This document shows, piece by piece, positions 47,130 through 56,830 of a stretch of 64,000 nucleotides of DNA (position 1 is the first letter of the stretch; each line of letters starts with the position of its first letter). The stretch comes from Streptomyces narbonensis. GTDB taxonomy: Bacteria; Actinomycetota; Actinomycetes; Streptomycetales; Streptomycetaceae. A program made the translations under genes and the position numbers. A model generated the notes under the pieces. The model saw nothing but the letters and a program-made list of their open reading frames with translations, did no database searches and was not told the DNA's origin. Location: NCBI RefSeq assembly GCF_014649015.1, contig NZ_BMSF01000026.1, positions 1-64,000 on the forward strand, in the 5' to 3' direction.

Positions 47130-50069
47130 GATGAAGAGCTCCTCGGCGATCTGCCGGTTGGTGCGGCCGGCCGCGACCAGGCGCAGGACGTCCTGCTCGC
47201 GCGGGGTCAGGCCGAAGCCGTCGTCGCCGGGCTCCGCGGGCGCCGGGAGCTGCTTCTCCGGCGCCAGGGAGAGGCGGGCGCGGGCGGCGAGGAGTTCCAC
47301 GTCCTCGCGGAGCGGGCGGTCACCGAGGCGGAGCGCGGTGGCGTGGGCCTCGCGGAGCAGGGCCGTGGCCTCCTCCCGGCGGCCGCCCTCGACGAGCAGG
47401 GCGTCGGCATGGCGGTGGCGGGCGCGGGCGAGGTGGGCGGGGCGGTCCAGCGGCTCGTAGGCGGCGACGACCTCGGCCCAGCGGGTGGCGGACTCGCTGC
47501 CCTCGGCCCGGGCGAGCTCCTGGGACACCTGGAGGGAGTGCGCGGCCCAGACGGGGGCCGGGGCGGCGAGGTCGCGGACACAGCGGCGGATGAGGGCGAG
47601 GGCCTCGGCGCGGCCCTCGTCGGCGGCGGGCAGTCCCCGGCTGTCGGCCTCCGCCGCGGCGGCGGTGAGGACGAGCGGCCAGCCGTAGCGGGGGGTGCCG
47701 GGCGGGAATCCGCCCTTCTGGGCGTCGGCGAGCTGGGCGCGGACGTCCGCGAGGCGCCCTTCGGCGGCGGCGACGGAGATCGCGACCTGCGCCATGGGCA
47801 GGGTGTACTGCGGGATCGGGTCGCGGTTGCCGTAGACCGCGCGGGCGTCGGCGAGGTGGCGGCGGGCATCGTCCAGTTCACCCCGGGCGGCGGCGAGCTG
47901 GGCGAGGCGGAGCGAGGCCGAGGCGCGGGGCTTGGTGCTGGTCGCCGAGCGGAGGAGCTCCTCGGCGGCCTCCCGGGCCTCGTCCCAGCGGCCCAGGGAG
48001 AAGAGCGACTCGGCCCGGTTGCCCTCGATCCAGCCGACGCTGTCGACGAGTCCGTAGGAGCGGGCGAGCCGGATGCCGGCGTCGGCGATCTCGACGGCCT
48101 CGCGGGAGCGGCCGAGGGACTCCAGGGAGGAGGAGATGTTGGTGTGGGCGCGCGAGACCTCGTTGAACTGGCCGAGGGCCGTCTTCCGTTCCCGTACCTC
48201 GTGCATCTCGGCGAGACCGGCCTCGACGTCGCCGGCGGCGACCATGATGGTGCCGTGGGTGAGGCGGGCGTTGAGCTCGATCGACTCGGCCTTGACGTGC
48301 CGGGCGTACGCGACGGCGCGTTCGGCGGCGGCGAGGGCCTCGGGGCCGGGGTTGCGGAGCATGCCCCAGCCGGCGGCGCCGACGAGGACGGTGGCGTGGA
48401 CGGCCGACGGCGGGAGGCCCTTGACGAGCTCCTGGGCGCGGGCGATCTCCTCCCAGCCGTCGCCGCGGCCGAGGTTGGACTGGAGGCGGGCCTTCTCCGT
48501 CCAGAACCAGGCGGCGCGGAGCGGGTCGTTCTCCTCCTCGCTCCCGAGGAGGCGCAGCGCCATCTTGCCGATCTTGAGGGCGCGTTCGCGTTCGCCGCTG
48601 AGCCGGGCGGCGACGGCGGCCTCGGCGAGGAGGTCGAGATAGCGGAGCGGGGTGGTCTCGGGGTCGCAGCCGCAGGGTGGGTAGGCCTCGGCGTAGTCCA
48701 TGGGCCGGAGCGCGCTGCGGATCTCGGCGGGCGCCTCGTCCCAGAGCTCCAGGGCCCGCTCCAGGAGGCGGAGCTGCTCGGCGTACGCGTAGCGCTTGCG
48801 GGTGGCGACGGAGGCGCGGAGGACGGCCGGGAGAGCCTTGGCCGGGTCGTGCGCGTGGTACCAGTACGTGGCGAGGCGGGTGGCCCGCTCGTCGGGCCGG
48901 ACGAGCGAGGGGTCGGCCTCCAGGGCCTCGGCGTAGCGCCGGTTGAGGCGGGAGCGTTCGCCGGGGAGCAGGTCGTCGCTCACGGCCTCGCGGACGAGGG
49001 AGTGGCGGAAGCGGTAGCCGTCGCCGTCGGGGACGGCGAGCAGGATGTTGGCGCCGACACAGGCCCGCAGCGCCGCGATGAGTTCGTCCTCGGTGAGCCG
49101 TGCGACGGCGGCGAGCAGACCGTGCTCGACGGTGGAGCCGCCCTCGGCGACGATCCGGGCGACCCGCTGGGCGTCCTCGGTGAGCGCCTCGACCCGGACG
49201 AGCAGGAGGTCGCGCAGGGAGTCGCTGAGCTGGCCGGGGGCGCAGCCGGCCTCGTGGGAGACGACGAGCTCCTCGACGAAGAAGGCGTTGCCGTCGGAGC
49301 GTTCGAAGACCTCCTCGACGAGCCCGGGGGCGGGTTCGGCGGCGAGGATGCCGGTGAGCTGGCGGTGCACCTCGGTGCGGGTGAAGCGGGAGAGCTCGAT
49401 GCGGCGGATGCTGCGGAGCCGGTCGAGTTCGGCGAGGAGGGGGCGCAGCGGGTGGCGGCGGTGGATGTCGTCGGCGCGGTAGCTGGCGACGATCACGATC
49501 CGGCCGCGGCGCAGGGTGCGGAGGAGGTAGGTGAGCAGGTGTCGGGTGGAGGTGTCGGCCCAGTGCAGGTCTTCGAGGACGAGCACGATCGTGCGGTCGG
49601 CGGCGAGCCGCTCCAGGAGTCGCACGGTGAGTTCGAAGAGGCGGGCGGTGGCGTCCTCGTCGGAGGGCTCGTGGCTGCCGGGGTCGCCCAGTTCGGGCAG
49701 GAGCCGGGCGAGTTCGCCCTCCTGGCCGTCGGCGGCGGCGGTCAGTTCGTCGGGCAGCCGGCGGTGGAGCGAGCGCAGGGCGGTGGCGAAGGGCGCGAAG
49801 GGCAGGCCGTCGGCGCCGAGTTCCACGCAGCCGCCGAGGGCGACGACGGCACCGCGGTCGCAGGCCTCGTCGAGGAACTCCTCGATGAGGCGGGTCTTGC
49901 CGACCCCCGCCTCACCGCCGACGAGCAGCGCCTGGGGCTCTCCCGCGGTCGCGCGGGAGAGCGCCTCGGCGAGGGCGGTGAGTTCGCCGGCGCGGCCGAC
50001 GAAGACGGGGCTGACTGACCTGGTCTCCACGGCGCCGAGCATCGCACAACCATCCGTACGGTCGCTCAT
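47013..50069 (-). CDS. Large ATP-binding LuxR (LAL) regulator
   Basis: A 1018-aa protein: N-terminal AAA-type ATPase with Walker A GGEAGVGKTRLIEE (about 51-64) and Walker B VLVLEDLHWADTST (about 160-173), a long TPR-like helical region (about 380-900), and a C-terminal LuxR helix-turn-helix (about 945-1005; FGLTPREQDVLRLVAAGRTN, LFISPKTASVHVSNILAKLG). LAL proteins are MalT-like activators, often for carbohydrate use or secondary metabolism. No strong ribosome site at this ATG; a start at MLGAVETRS nine codons later is possible. No gene cluster near it suggests an obvious target. Confidence 0.92.
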   Translation of the reverse strand: MSDRTDGCAMLGAVETRSVSPVFVGRAGELTALAEALSRATAGEPQALLVGGEAGVGKTRLIEEFLDEACDRGAVVALGGCVELGADGLPFAPFATALRSLHRRLPDELTAAADGQEGELARLLPELGDPGSHEPSDEDATARLFELTVRLLERLAADRTIVLVLEDLHWADTSTRHLLTYLLRTLRRGRIVIVASYRADDIHRRHPLRPLLAELDRLRSIRRIELSRFTRTEVHRQLTGILAAEPAPGLVEEVFERSDGNAFFVEELVVSHEAGCAPGQLSDSLRDLLLVRVEALTEDAQRVARIVAEGGSTVEHGLLAAVARLTEDELIAALRACVGANILLAVPDGDGYRFRHSLVREAVSDDLLPGERSRLNRRYAEALEADPSLVRPDERATRLATYWYHAHDPAKALPAVLRASVATRKRYAYAEQLRLLERALELWDEAPAEIRSALRPMDYAEAYPPCGCDPETTPLRYLDLLAEAAVAARLSGERERALKIGKMALRLLGSEEENDPLRAAWFWTEKARLQSNLGRGDGWEEIARAQELVKGLPPSAVHATVLVGAAGWGMLRNPGPEALAAAERAVAYARHVKAESIELNARLTHGTIMVAAGDVEAGLAEMHEVRERKTALGQFNEVSRAHTNISSSLESLGRSREAVEIADAGIRLARSYGLVDSVGWIEGNRAESLFSLGRWDEAREAAEELLRSATSTKPRASASLRLAQLAAARGELDDARRHLADARAVYGNRDPIPQYTLPMAQVAISVAAAEGRLADVRAQLADAQKGGFPPGTPRYGWPLVLTAAAAEADSRGLPAADEGRAEALALIRRCVRDLAAPAPVWAAHSLQVSQELARAEGSESATRWAEVVAAYEPLDRPAHLARARHRHADALLVEGGRREEATALLREAHATALRLGDRPLREDVELLAARARLSLAPEKQLPAPAEPGDDGFGLTPREQDVLRLVAAGRTNRQIAEELFISPKTASVHVSNILAKLGVSGRGEAAALAHRLHLLHTAL

Positions 50070-50076
50070 ACGGGGG

Positions 50077-50262
50077 TCACGCGGCCCGGACGAAGCGGCC
50101 CCGGTCGCCGCCGGTCACCCGCCCCTCCGTGCCGTGGCCACCGTGCCGGCGACCGAAGAGGCGCAGACCCTTGGCGACGGCGGCCTCGTGGCCGAGGCGC
50201 TGGGCGGCGGCCTCGCGGACGAGCTGGGCGTGGTTGATGCGGTGGAGTTCGTACGCGAACAT
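50077..50262 (-). CDS. Small conserved Streptomyces protein of 61 aa
   Basis: Begins MFAYELHRINHAQLVREAAA and ends in a basic tail GRFVRAA. ATG with GGGAGC upstream. The MFAYELH start and the Arg-rich tail are those of a short protein family I have seen in several Streptomyces; the function is unknown. It lies 7 nt before the LAL regulator and on the same strand, so it may be its first operon gene. Confidence 0.75.
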   Translation of the reverse strand: MFAYELHRINHAQLVREAAAQRLGHEAAVAKGLRLFGRRHGGHGTEGRVTGGDRGRFVRAA

Positions 50263-50423
50263 CGGGTGCTCCCTGGTGGCTTCGGGTTTCGGTATCGCTC
50301 CTTGCGATGCCTCTACTCTCGATTCCCAGGGGGTCCCGTCACATCGGGCGAGTGCCGCATGTTCGGCGTACGGGGGGCCTTAGGCGTACCTCAGGGGGTC
50401 CTTAGGCCGCCCGGGTACCCCGC

Positions 50424-51056
50424 TCAGGACCCGGTGGTGGGCAGGCTCAGGAAGAGGTCGAAGTAGGTACCGACCGACAGGAGCAGCCCGAGGCCGCCCA
50501 GGACGGCGCCGCCGAGGGCGACCGCCCGGACCCAGACGGGGCGCTCGGGGCGGGCGAGGACCAGGACGAGGACGGCCGTGACCAGCGCCAGCAGCGAGAA
50601 GACGCCGTTGACCAGGGCGGTGCTGTGCCAGGCGTCGCCGTAGATCTCGGAGATCTGCTGGGCCGGGGGGCCGGACTGGCTGGTGATCTGTCCGATGAGC
50701 GTCTCGCGCTCGGAGACGACCTTGCCCGTCCAGGTGCCGGTGAGCGCCACGGCGCCGAGGGCGGCGGAGACGACGGCCGCGCCGCCGGCGCCGACGCCGG
50801 TGCCGACGGGCGCCTCGGCCAGGAACTCGTCGTCGGCCAGGTCGTCGTCGCCCGGCTCGTCGTCGTCCGAGGCGTCGTCGCGCGGCTCGGCCGCGGCGGC
50901 CCGGGCGTCCGGCTTGTCCAGCGCGTCCGGCTCCGCGGTGGTCTCCGCGGTGGCCTCGGTGGTGGCCTCGGTGGCCGCCTCGACCTCCGAGGAGGCCTCG
51001 GTCTTCGGCTCGGGCGCCGTCTCGGCGGTCTTCTCGTCGGTCTTCGTGATGTCCAT
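50424..51056 (-). CDS. Membrane protein with long acidic N-terminal region
   Basis: A 210-aa protein. Residues 1-105 are disordered and acidic, rich in Thr, Ala and Glu (repeated EATTEAT-like units), followed by three membrane helices (about 100-118, 145-165, 180-205) with a short extracytoplasmic loop QISEIYGDAWHSTALVNGVF. No catalytic motif. Frame choice rests on continuous hydrophobic segments and G/C third positions. The role is unknown. Confidence 0.75.
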   Translation of the reverse strand: MDITKTDEKTAETAPEPKTEASSEVEAATEATTEATAETTAEPDALDKPDARAAAAEPRDDASDDDEPGDDDLADDEFLAEAPVGTGVGAGGAAVVSAALGAVALTGTWTGKVVSERETLIGQITSQSGPPAQQISEIYGDAWHSTALVNGVFSLLALVTAVLVLVLARPERPVWVRAVALGGAVLGGLGLLLSVGTYFDLFLSLPTTGS

Positions 51057-51091
51057 GCGGCGCACGCTAGGCGGCCCACATGAGAACGGCC

Positions 51092-51658
51092 TTAAGACGC
51101 CGACCGCTCTTTCGCCGCACGCCACTCGGGGGCGAGGACGGCCCAGACCTCGGTGTCGGTGCGGGTGCCGCGGTGCGGGTAGTTCTCGCGCAGCACGCCC
51201 TCCTTCGTCATGCCGAGGCGGCGGGCGACGGCGATGCTCGGCCCGTTCTTCGAGGAGGCGTGCCACTCCACGCGGTGGATGCCGCGCTCCTCGACCGCCC
51301 AGTCGATGATGACCCGGCAGGCCCGGGTGATCAGGCCCTTCCCGGCGGAGGAGGGCTCCAGCCAGCAGCCGGCCTCGGCGATCCCGTTCGGCACGTCCAT
51401 GGTCCGGAAGAGGACGCCGCCGACGAGCGTGCCCTCGGTCCAGATGCCGTAGATGCGTCCGGCGTCGTTCGCGGCCTTCTCGGCGTACGAGCGGAGGAAT
51501 GAGCGGGCGGAGTCGAGGTCCGCGACGAAGTCCGGGAGCGCGATGTGCTCTCCGACGAACTCCCGGCCCCGGTCCATGTGGGCGAGGAACTCCTCCGCCT
51601 GCCAGGGCTCCAGGGGCCGCAGCTCGGCGCCGTCGTCACCCAGCGATATCGCGAACAT
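51092..51658 (-). CDS. RimJ/RimL-type N-acetyltransferase
   Basis: A 188-aa GNAT protein: LRPLEPWQAEEFLAHMDRGR at the N-terminus, GIWTEGTLVGGVLFRTMDVP, the acetyl-CoA loop LEPSSAGKGLITRACRVIID (about 97-116) and VEWHASSKNGPSIAVARRLG near 145. This group acetylates N-terminal amino groups of ribosomal proteins or small substrates. Its start codon lies 23 nt inside the end of the MMPL gene, so translation should be coupled to it. Confidence 0.88.
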   Translation of the reverse strand: MFAISLGDDGAELRPLEPWQAEEFLAHMDRGREFVGEHIALPDFVADLDSARSFLRSYAEKAANDAGRIYGIWTEGTLVGGVLFRTMDVPNGIAEAGCWLEPSSAGKGLITRACRVIIDWAVEERGIHRVEWHASSKNGPSIAVARRLGMTKEGVLRENYPHRGTRTDTEVWAVLAPEWRAAKERSAS

Positions 51659-53933
51659 CGTCGTTCTCCTCGACCGTCGAAGCCGTCACACGTTGCCCCG
51701 GGATCTTCGCACGGGCGTCCGCGGCGGCGCGGCTCTCGGGCGGTTCGATGCTGATCCGGGGCAGGATCCGGTCGAGCCGCTTCGGCAGCCACCAGTTCGC
51801 GCCGCCGAGCATGTGCATGAGGGCGGGGACGAGGAGGGTGCGCAGGACGAAGGCGTCGAGGGCGACGGCCGCGGCGAGCGCGATGCCGAACATCGCGATG
51901 ACCCGGTCACCGGAGAGGACGAAGGCGAGGAAGACCGCGATCATGATGACGGCCGCGGAGTTGATCACCCGGCTGGTCTCGGCGAGGCCGACCCGTACCG
52001 CCCGCCGGTTGTCCCCGGTCTCCAGCCACTCCTCGTACATCCGGCTGACCAGGAAGACCTGGTAGTCCATGGAGAGCCCGAAGAGGACGGAGACCATGAT
52101 CACGGGGAGGAAGGGTTCGATCGGTCCCGCGCTGCCGAGGCCGAGCAGCTCGCTCCCCCAGCCCCACTGGAAGATCGCCACGACGATGCCGAAGGCCGCG
52201 GCGACTGCGGCGACGTTCATGGCGGCGGCCTTGAGCGGGATGCCGATCGAGCGGAAGGCGAGCAGGAGCAGCAGGCAGCCGAGCGCGATGACGACGCCCA
52301 CGAAGAGCGGCAGCTTGCCGACGATGATCTCGGCGAAGTCGTCGTAGGAGGCGGTGACGCCGCCGACGTGCACGTCCAGGGAGGTGCCGGCCTCGGTCTT
52401 CGGGAGGACGTCCTGGCGGAGCCGGTCCACGAGCTCGCTGGTCGCCTTGGACTGGGGCGAGGAGTCGGGGACGACGGTGAGGACGGCGGTGTCGCCGGAG
52501 CTGTTGTAGGTGACCGGGGAGACGGACGCGACCCCGCGGGTGGCGGAGAGCGCGGCCGGCAGCTGGTCGAGGGCGACCCGGTCGTCGGCGCCGTCGAGCC
52601 CGGCGACGAGGGTGAGGGGGCCGTTGACGCCGGGCCCGAAGCCCTCGGCGATCAGGTCGTACGCCTGCCGGGTGGTCGCGGTGGCCGGACCGTTGCCCTG
52701 GTCGGAGGTGCCGAGGTGGAGCGAGAGCGTGGGCAGCGCGAGGACGGCCATGACGACGGCGGCGACGGCCCCGAGGAGCTTGGGGTGGCGCTCGACGAAG
52801 GCGGACCAGCGGGCGGCGAAGCCGGTGGGGAGCTCCAGCTGCGGCCCGCGCTCGGCGAGGGCCCGCCGCTCGCGCCGGGAGAGGGCGCGCATGCCGATGA
52901 GGGAGAGCAGTGCGGGCAGCAGGGTGACGGAGGCGGCGACCGTGAGCACGACGGTGAGGGAGGCGGCGATGGCGACGCCGTTGAGGAAGCTGAGCCGGAG
53001 GATCAGCATGCCGAGCAGCGCGATGCAGACGGTGGCTCCGGCGAAGACGACGGCGCGGCCGGTGGTGGCGACGGCGATCTCGGCGGCCTCGGATACGGGG
53101 AGGCCGCGTTTCAGGCCCTTCCGGTGCCGGGTGACGATGAAGAGCGCGTAGTCGATGCCGACGCCGAGGCCGACGAGCATGCCCAGCATGGGCGCGAAGT
53201 CGGCGACGGTCATCAGATGGCCGAGCAGGACGATCCCGGAGTACGCGATGCCGACGCTGACCAGCGCGGTCGCGATGGGGAGCACGGAGGCGGCGAGCGA
53301 GCCGAAGGCGAGGAAGAGGACGACGGCCGCGACGGCGACGCCGACGATCTCGGCGATGTGGCCGCCGGGGGCCTCGGTGAGGGCGACGGCGGTGCCGCCG
53401 AGCTCGACCTGGAGGTCGTCGGAGGCGACGGCCTTCGCGGTGTCGACGAGGGCCTTGGCCTGGGCCTCGGGGATGTCGTCGGCCTGCGCGTCGAAGGTGA
53501 CGGTGGCGTAGGCGGTGTGCCCGTCCTCGCTGATCTGGCCGGGCGTGGCCCCGTACGGGGAGGTGACGGCGGCGATCCCGGGGAGCTCGGCGACCTTGTC
53601 GAGCATCGCGGTCGTGCGCTGCTCGACGGCGTCGGCGCGGACGCTGCCCTGCTCGGTGTGCCAGACGATGGTGTCGCTGTCGCCGCCGAGGCCCTGGAAG
53701 CCCTGGTCGAGGAGGGCGGTGGCCCGGCCCGATTCGGTGCCGGGGACCTCGTAGTCGTTGGAGTAGGCGCTGCCGGCGAGAACCGCACCGGTGCCGACGC
53801 CGACGAGCGCGAGAAGCCAGAGGACGACGACGACGAGACGGTGCCGGATGCACCATCGGGCGATGGCTGCCAAAGGACGTGCTCCCTGGGTGGTTCGTGG
53901 ATCTTGCACGGGAACAGCCCGAGAAGAACGCAT
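51636..53933 (-). CDS. MMPL-family membrane exporter
   Basis: A 765-aa RND-superfamily transporter with the two-fold MMPL layout: TM1 (WCIRHRLVVVVLWLLALVGV), an extracytoplasmic domain with GGDSDTIVW, a six-helix block (PMLGMLVGLGVGIDYALFIV with the charged GID-Y pair), a second extracytoplasmic domain (about 400-540) and the second block containing PVIMVSVLFGLSMDYQVFLV. The Asp-Tyr pairs are the proton relay of MMPL pumps. Actinobacterial members export lipids, siderophores or drugs. An operator-like palindrome lies just before the start; no regulator gene is adjacent. Confidence 0.9.
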   Translation of the reverse strand: MRSSRAVPVQDPRTTQGARPLAAIARWCIRHRLVVVVLWLLALVGVGTGAVLAGSAYSNDYEVPGTESGRATALLDQGFQGLGGDSDTIVWHTEQGSVRADAVEQRTTAMLDKVAELPGIAAVTSPYGATPGQISEDGHTAYATVTFDAQADDIPEAQAKALVDTAKAVASDDLQVELGGTAVALTEAPGGHIAEIVGVAVAAVVLFLAFGSLAASVLPIATALVSVGIAYSGIVLLGHLMTVADFAPMLGMLVGLGVGIDYALFIVTRHRKGLKRGLPVSEAAEIAVATTGRAVVFAGATVCIALLGMLILRLSFLNGVAIAASLTVVLTVAASVTLLPALLSLIGMRALSRRERRALAERGPQLELPTGFAARWSAFVERHPKLLGAVAAVVMAVLALPTLSLHLGTSDQGNGPATATTRQAYDLIAEGFGPGVNGPLTLVAGLDGADDRVALDQLPAALSATRGVASVSPVTYNSSGDTAVLTVVPDSSPQSKATSELVDRLRQDVLPKTEAGTSLDVHVGGVTASYDDFAEIIVGKLPLFVGVVIALGCLLLLLAFRSIGIPLKAAAMNVAAVAAAFGIVVAIFQWGWGSELLGLGSAGPIEPFLPVIMVSVLFGLSMDYQVFLVSRMYEEWLETGDNRRAVRVGLAETSRVINSAAVIMIAVFLAFVLSGDRVIAMFGIALAAAVALDAFVLRTLLVPALMHMLGGANWWLPKRLDRILPRISIEPPESRAAADARAKIPGQRVTASTVEENDDVRDIAG

Positions 53934-53959
53934 GACCTAATTGCGCCCACTCTTGCAGC

Positions 53960-53975
53960 CAAACGTGATCGTTTG
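53960..53975. promoter_or_regulatory. Palindrome upstream of the MMPL gene
   Basis: CAAACG-TGAT-CGTTTG has perfect 6-bp arms and is 27 nt before the MMPL start, in the promoter zone; operator-like for a TetR/MarR-type repressor. Confidence 0.5.
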
Positions 53976-54001
53976 CCCCTTTCGTGTCGATGCTCACAGC
54001 G

Positions 54002-54042
54002 GTGCGCGGGGGTTCGGGACCGAGGTCCTGACCCCCGCGCAC
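54002..54042 (-). terminator. Terminator after the phospholipase C gene
   Basis: GTGCGCGGGGGT (54002-54013) and its complement (54031-54042) with a further GGAC/GTCC pair in the loop, 29 nt beyond the phospholipase stop. Confidence 0.75.
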
Positions 54043-54070
54043 GGAGTGGAACCGCCCGGAGACGGTGGGG

Positions 54071-56161
54071 TCATCCGGAGACGCTGGGACGCCCGTTCTC
54101 GATGTGGCCCATGAGGCGGCGGCGGAAGCCACCGGGCGCGGTGACCTCGACGTCGTACCAGCCGTGCGCGTCGGCGGCCGAGTGCACGACCGTACGGGTC
54201 TTCCCGGGCTTCACCCCGACCGTGCGGGTCCAGTCGGCGAGGTCGCGCTCGTCGACGTATCCGAGCGGCCGGACGGTGAAGACGAGCGGGGCCGTGCCCG
54301 TGTTCCGCACGGTGAGGTGCAGGTCACGGTCATGGTGGTCGAGGCGCGTGGCGAGCTCGGCGCCGCCTGCCGCGGGGCCCTCGAACTCGCGGCGGAAGCC
54401 GTTCGGGCCGGTGATCGTGAAGCGGTAGCGATCACCCGTGACGGGGACGGTCCACTCCCCCGCCCCCTTGACGTCCCGGTGCTGCGGGACGGCGAACTCG
54501 CCCGCGTACGGATAGAGGGCGAAGTGCGCGCTCGCCCTGCCGGTGTTGCGCAGGGCCACGGTCACGGCCCCGGGCGCGACGGTCGCGGAGGCGTCCGGCT
54601 GGTACGGCAGGGGGCGGGCCGGGCGGGCGCCGGGCTCCTGGACGGGCATCTGCTGGACGGTCGGGGGCTGCGGCCGCCAGCGGCCGGTGAACGGCGGGAT
54701 CGGGCCGGGCTGCTCGACGGGCGGCTGCCGGCGGCCGCGCTTGAAGTCGAAGGCGGAGGTGAGGTCGCCGGTGACGGCCCGGCGCCAGGGCGTGATGTTG
54801 GGCTCGGCGATGCCGGTCAGCTTCTCCAGGAAGCGGATCACTGAGGTGTGGTCGAAGGTCTCGGAGCAGACGTAGCCGCCGACGGACCAGGGGGAGACCA
54901 CGAGCAGCGGGACGCGGATGCCGAGCCCGGTGGGCTGGCCCTTCCAGCGCTCGTCCGTGTTCTCGGCCGGCGGGACCGGCGGCGGCACGTGGTCGAAGAA
55001 GCCGTCGTTCTCGTCGTAGTTGATCAGGACGACGGTGTGGCGCCAGACGTCCGGGTGCGAGCCGAGGGCGTCGAGCACCTTGTAGACGAGGCTCGCGGAG
55101 GCGATCGGCGAGGAGGAGCCGGGATGCTCGGAGTCGATCGCGGAGGGCACGAGGTAGGAGACCTCGGGGAGGGTGCCGGCGGCGATGTCGGCGCGGAAGG
55201 CGTCGGCGAGGGTGCCGCTCTCGACGCGGCGCAGTCCGCGCTCGAAGAGGGAGCGCTCGGCCTCGGTGAGCGTCGCGACGCCCTCCTCCAGGAGGCCGAG
55301 CAGGCGGTTCCGCTCGGTGAGGTCCTCGGTGTCGCGGACGGCGGCGTAGAAGGACTCCATGAAGGTGTGGCCGCCGGTGGGCGCGAGGGCTTTCCGGGCG
55401 ATCTTCTTGAAGGTGGTGAAGAACTCGATGTTGTTGTCGGTGAAGTTCTCCCACTCCGTGTACGTCTTCCAGCTCCGCCCGGCGGCTTCGAGCCGCTCGG
55501 CGTAGGTGGGCCAGCCGTAGCCGGGGTGGGTGCCCTCGGCGTAGGCGGCGTTGGTGACGGCGCGGGTGCCGTCGGCCTCGAAGCCGGTCCAGCCGGACCA
55601 GAGGTGGTTGCGGTTCGGGCTCGTCGAGGTGTGGATGGACGAGTGGTAGGCGTCGCAGATGGTGAACGTGTCGGCGAGCTCGTAGTGCAGGGGGATGTCG
55701 CGCCGGTCGTAGTACGCCATGGTGGCGGCGGTCTTGGCCGAGACCCAGCCGTCCATCCAGCCGCCGCGCCAGGCCTTGCCGCCGCCGCTCCAGGAGTGGT
55801 CGAGGTCGCCGATGTACTGGAGGTCCTTCTGCTGCGTCTCTGCGGCGCCGCGGATCGGGAAGGGCAGCACGGTCCTGCCGGGCGCGGCGGGCTGCTCGAA
55901 TACCGGCTTTCCGGAGGGCAGCTCGATGGCGTTGCGGTCGCCGAAGCCGCGGACACCGCGGAGGGTGCCGAAGTAGTGGTCGAAGGAACGGTTCTCCTGC
56001 ATGAGGATCACCACGTGCCGGACCGCCCCCATCCCGCCGGCCGGGGGCTCCGCGGCCATCGCGGCCTGCAGGGACGGCGGCAGCAACGAGCCGGCCGCGG
56101 CGACGCCGAACGCGCCTCCGCCGAGTGCGAGCAGCCTTCTGCGCGAAATCTCCGGTGTCAC
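54071..56161 (-). CDS. Tat-secreted phospholipase C (non-haemolytic type)
   Basis: About 696 aa from a GTG with GGAGGT nine bases upstream; a longer frame from an upstream ATG has no ribosome site. Tat signal SRRRLLALGGGAFGVAAAGS. The phosphoesterase domain has VVILMQENRSFDHYFGTLRG (about 50-70), the metal/phosphate segments HSSIHTSTSPNRNHLWSGWT, INYDENDGFFDHVPPPV, GLGIRVPLLVVSPWSVGGYV and TFDHTSVIRFLE, then two C-terminal DUF756 beta-sandwich domains. It releases diacylglycerol and phosphocholine from phospholipids. Members in Streptomyces are often phosphate-regulated, but I found no convincing PhoP box. Confidence 0.93.
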   Translation of the reverse strand: MTPEISRRRLLALGGGAFGVAAAGSLLPPSLQAAMAAEPPAGGMGAVRHVVILMQENRSFDHYFGTLRGVRGFGDRNAIELPSGKPVFEQPAAPGRTVLPFPIRGAAETQQKDLQYIGDLDHSWSGGGKAWRGGWMDGWVSAKTAATMAYYDRRDIPLHYELADTFTICDAYHSSIHTSTSPNRNHLWSGWTGFEADGTRAVTNAAYAEGTHPGYGWPTYAERLEAAGRSWKTYTEWENFTDNNIEFFTTFKKIARKALAPTGGHTFMESFYAAVRDTEDLTERNRLLGLLEEGVATLTEAERSLFERGLRRVESGTLADAFRADIAAGTLPEVSYLVPSAIDSEHPGSSSPIASASLVYKVLDALGSHPDVWRHTVVLINYDENDGFFDHVPPPVPPAENTDERWKGQPTGLGIRVPLLVVSPWSVGGYVCSETFDHTSVIRFLEKLTGIAEPNITPWRRAVTGDLTSAFDFKRGRRQPPVEQPGPIPPFTGRWRPQPPTVQQMPVQEPGARPARPLPYQPDASATVAPGAVTVALRNTGRASAHFALYPYAGEFAVPQHRDVKGAGEWTVPVTGDRYRFTITGPNGFRREFEGPAAGGAELATRLDHHDRDLHLTVRNTGTAPLVFTVRPLGYVDERDLADWTRTVGVKPGKTRTVVHSAADAHGWYDVEVTAPGGFRRRLMGHIENGRPSVSG

Positions 56162-56830
56162 GGTCCCGACCTCCAGTCGACGTCCCATGGTTCGCCTTCG
56201 AGCCATGAGGATCAGTACGGCGGGGACGGTAGTGACGCCGGGTGGCCGGGAGGAGGCCCGACCGCGTCCCGACGATGAACGTCCCGGACGACCTGCCCGG
56301 CCCCTACCGGGACCGTCGGCGGGTAACGATCCGGATTCGCCGTGGCCGCAAGGCACTTCCCGGACAGAGGGAATGCAGCCGTCCGGCCACGAGGAGTCCA
56401 CCTGCTGGACACCGCCGCACCTGTGCCTCGTTCGCCGACCGAAACCCTCGCCGCCCACATCTCCGCACACCAGAGGCGCGGCCCCGGGGCGCGTTCGCGC
56501 ATGCGCAGGGGGAAAGGAGCGGAAGGCGACCTTCAACGCTCCCTCGCCATACACGCCTTGCACGACCGGCCGCCAGTGGACGATTCTCCGTACCTGCCCC
56601 ACCCAGGGGCTCAACAGTTTGTGGCAGTCGACGATATCTGTGGTGCTCCCCACAGGCGTTCAATTCCGGACACACGACCGGAGTGCGCCGGAAACACCGC
56701 GCGACTTCGATGACGTGAACGCACGGACAACCCTGGCGGATCAACGGGATGACGACCCACTCCGAGCAGGGACAACCAGATCTCACTCATTCCCTCTCAG
56801 TCACCTACCTCCTTGAAGGGCAAGGCAGAG
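56162..56830. other. Gene-free spacer before the NCS2 permease
   Basis: About 670 bp between the phospholipase C start and the permease start, divergent. The short open frames here lack ribosome sites and Streptomyces-like codon use. The spacer must hold both promoters; a small CTGTGG/CCACAG dyad is near 56638-56655, and nothing else is convincing. Confidence 0.6.

Noticed and set aside
51907..54132. A 741-codon minus-strand frame alongside the MMPL gene
   Set aside because: It is the shifted frame of MMPL, Arg/His-rich with no membrane helices, whereas the MMPL frame has clear transmembrane segments.
56700..56725. A possible PhoP box (GTTCACGTCAT, minus strand) upstream of phospholipase C
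   Set aside because: Only one unit is visible; a second 11-bp direct repeat is missing and the distance to the gene is over 500 bp.
56274..56786. Short frames in the 56.2-56.8 kb spacer
   Set aside because: No ribosome sites, mixed codon use and no recognisable domains; treated as non-coding.
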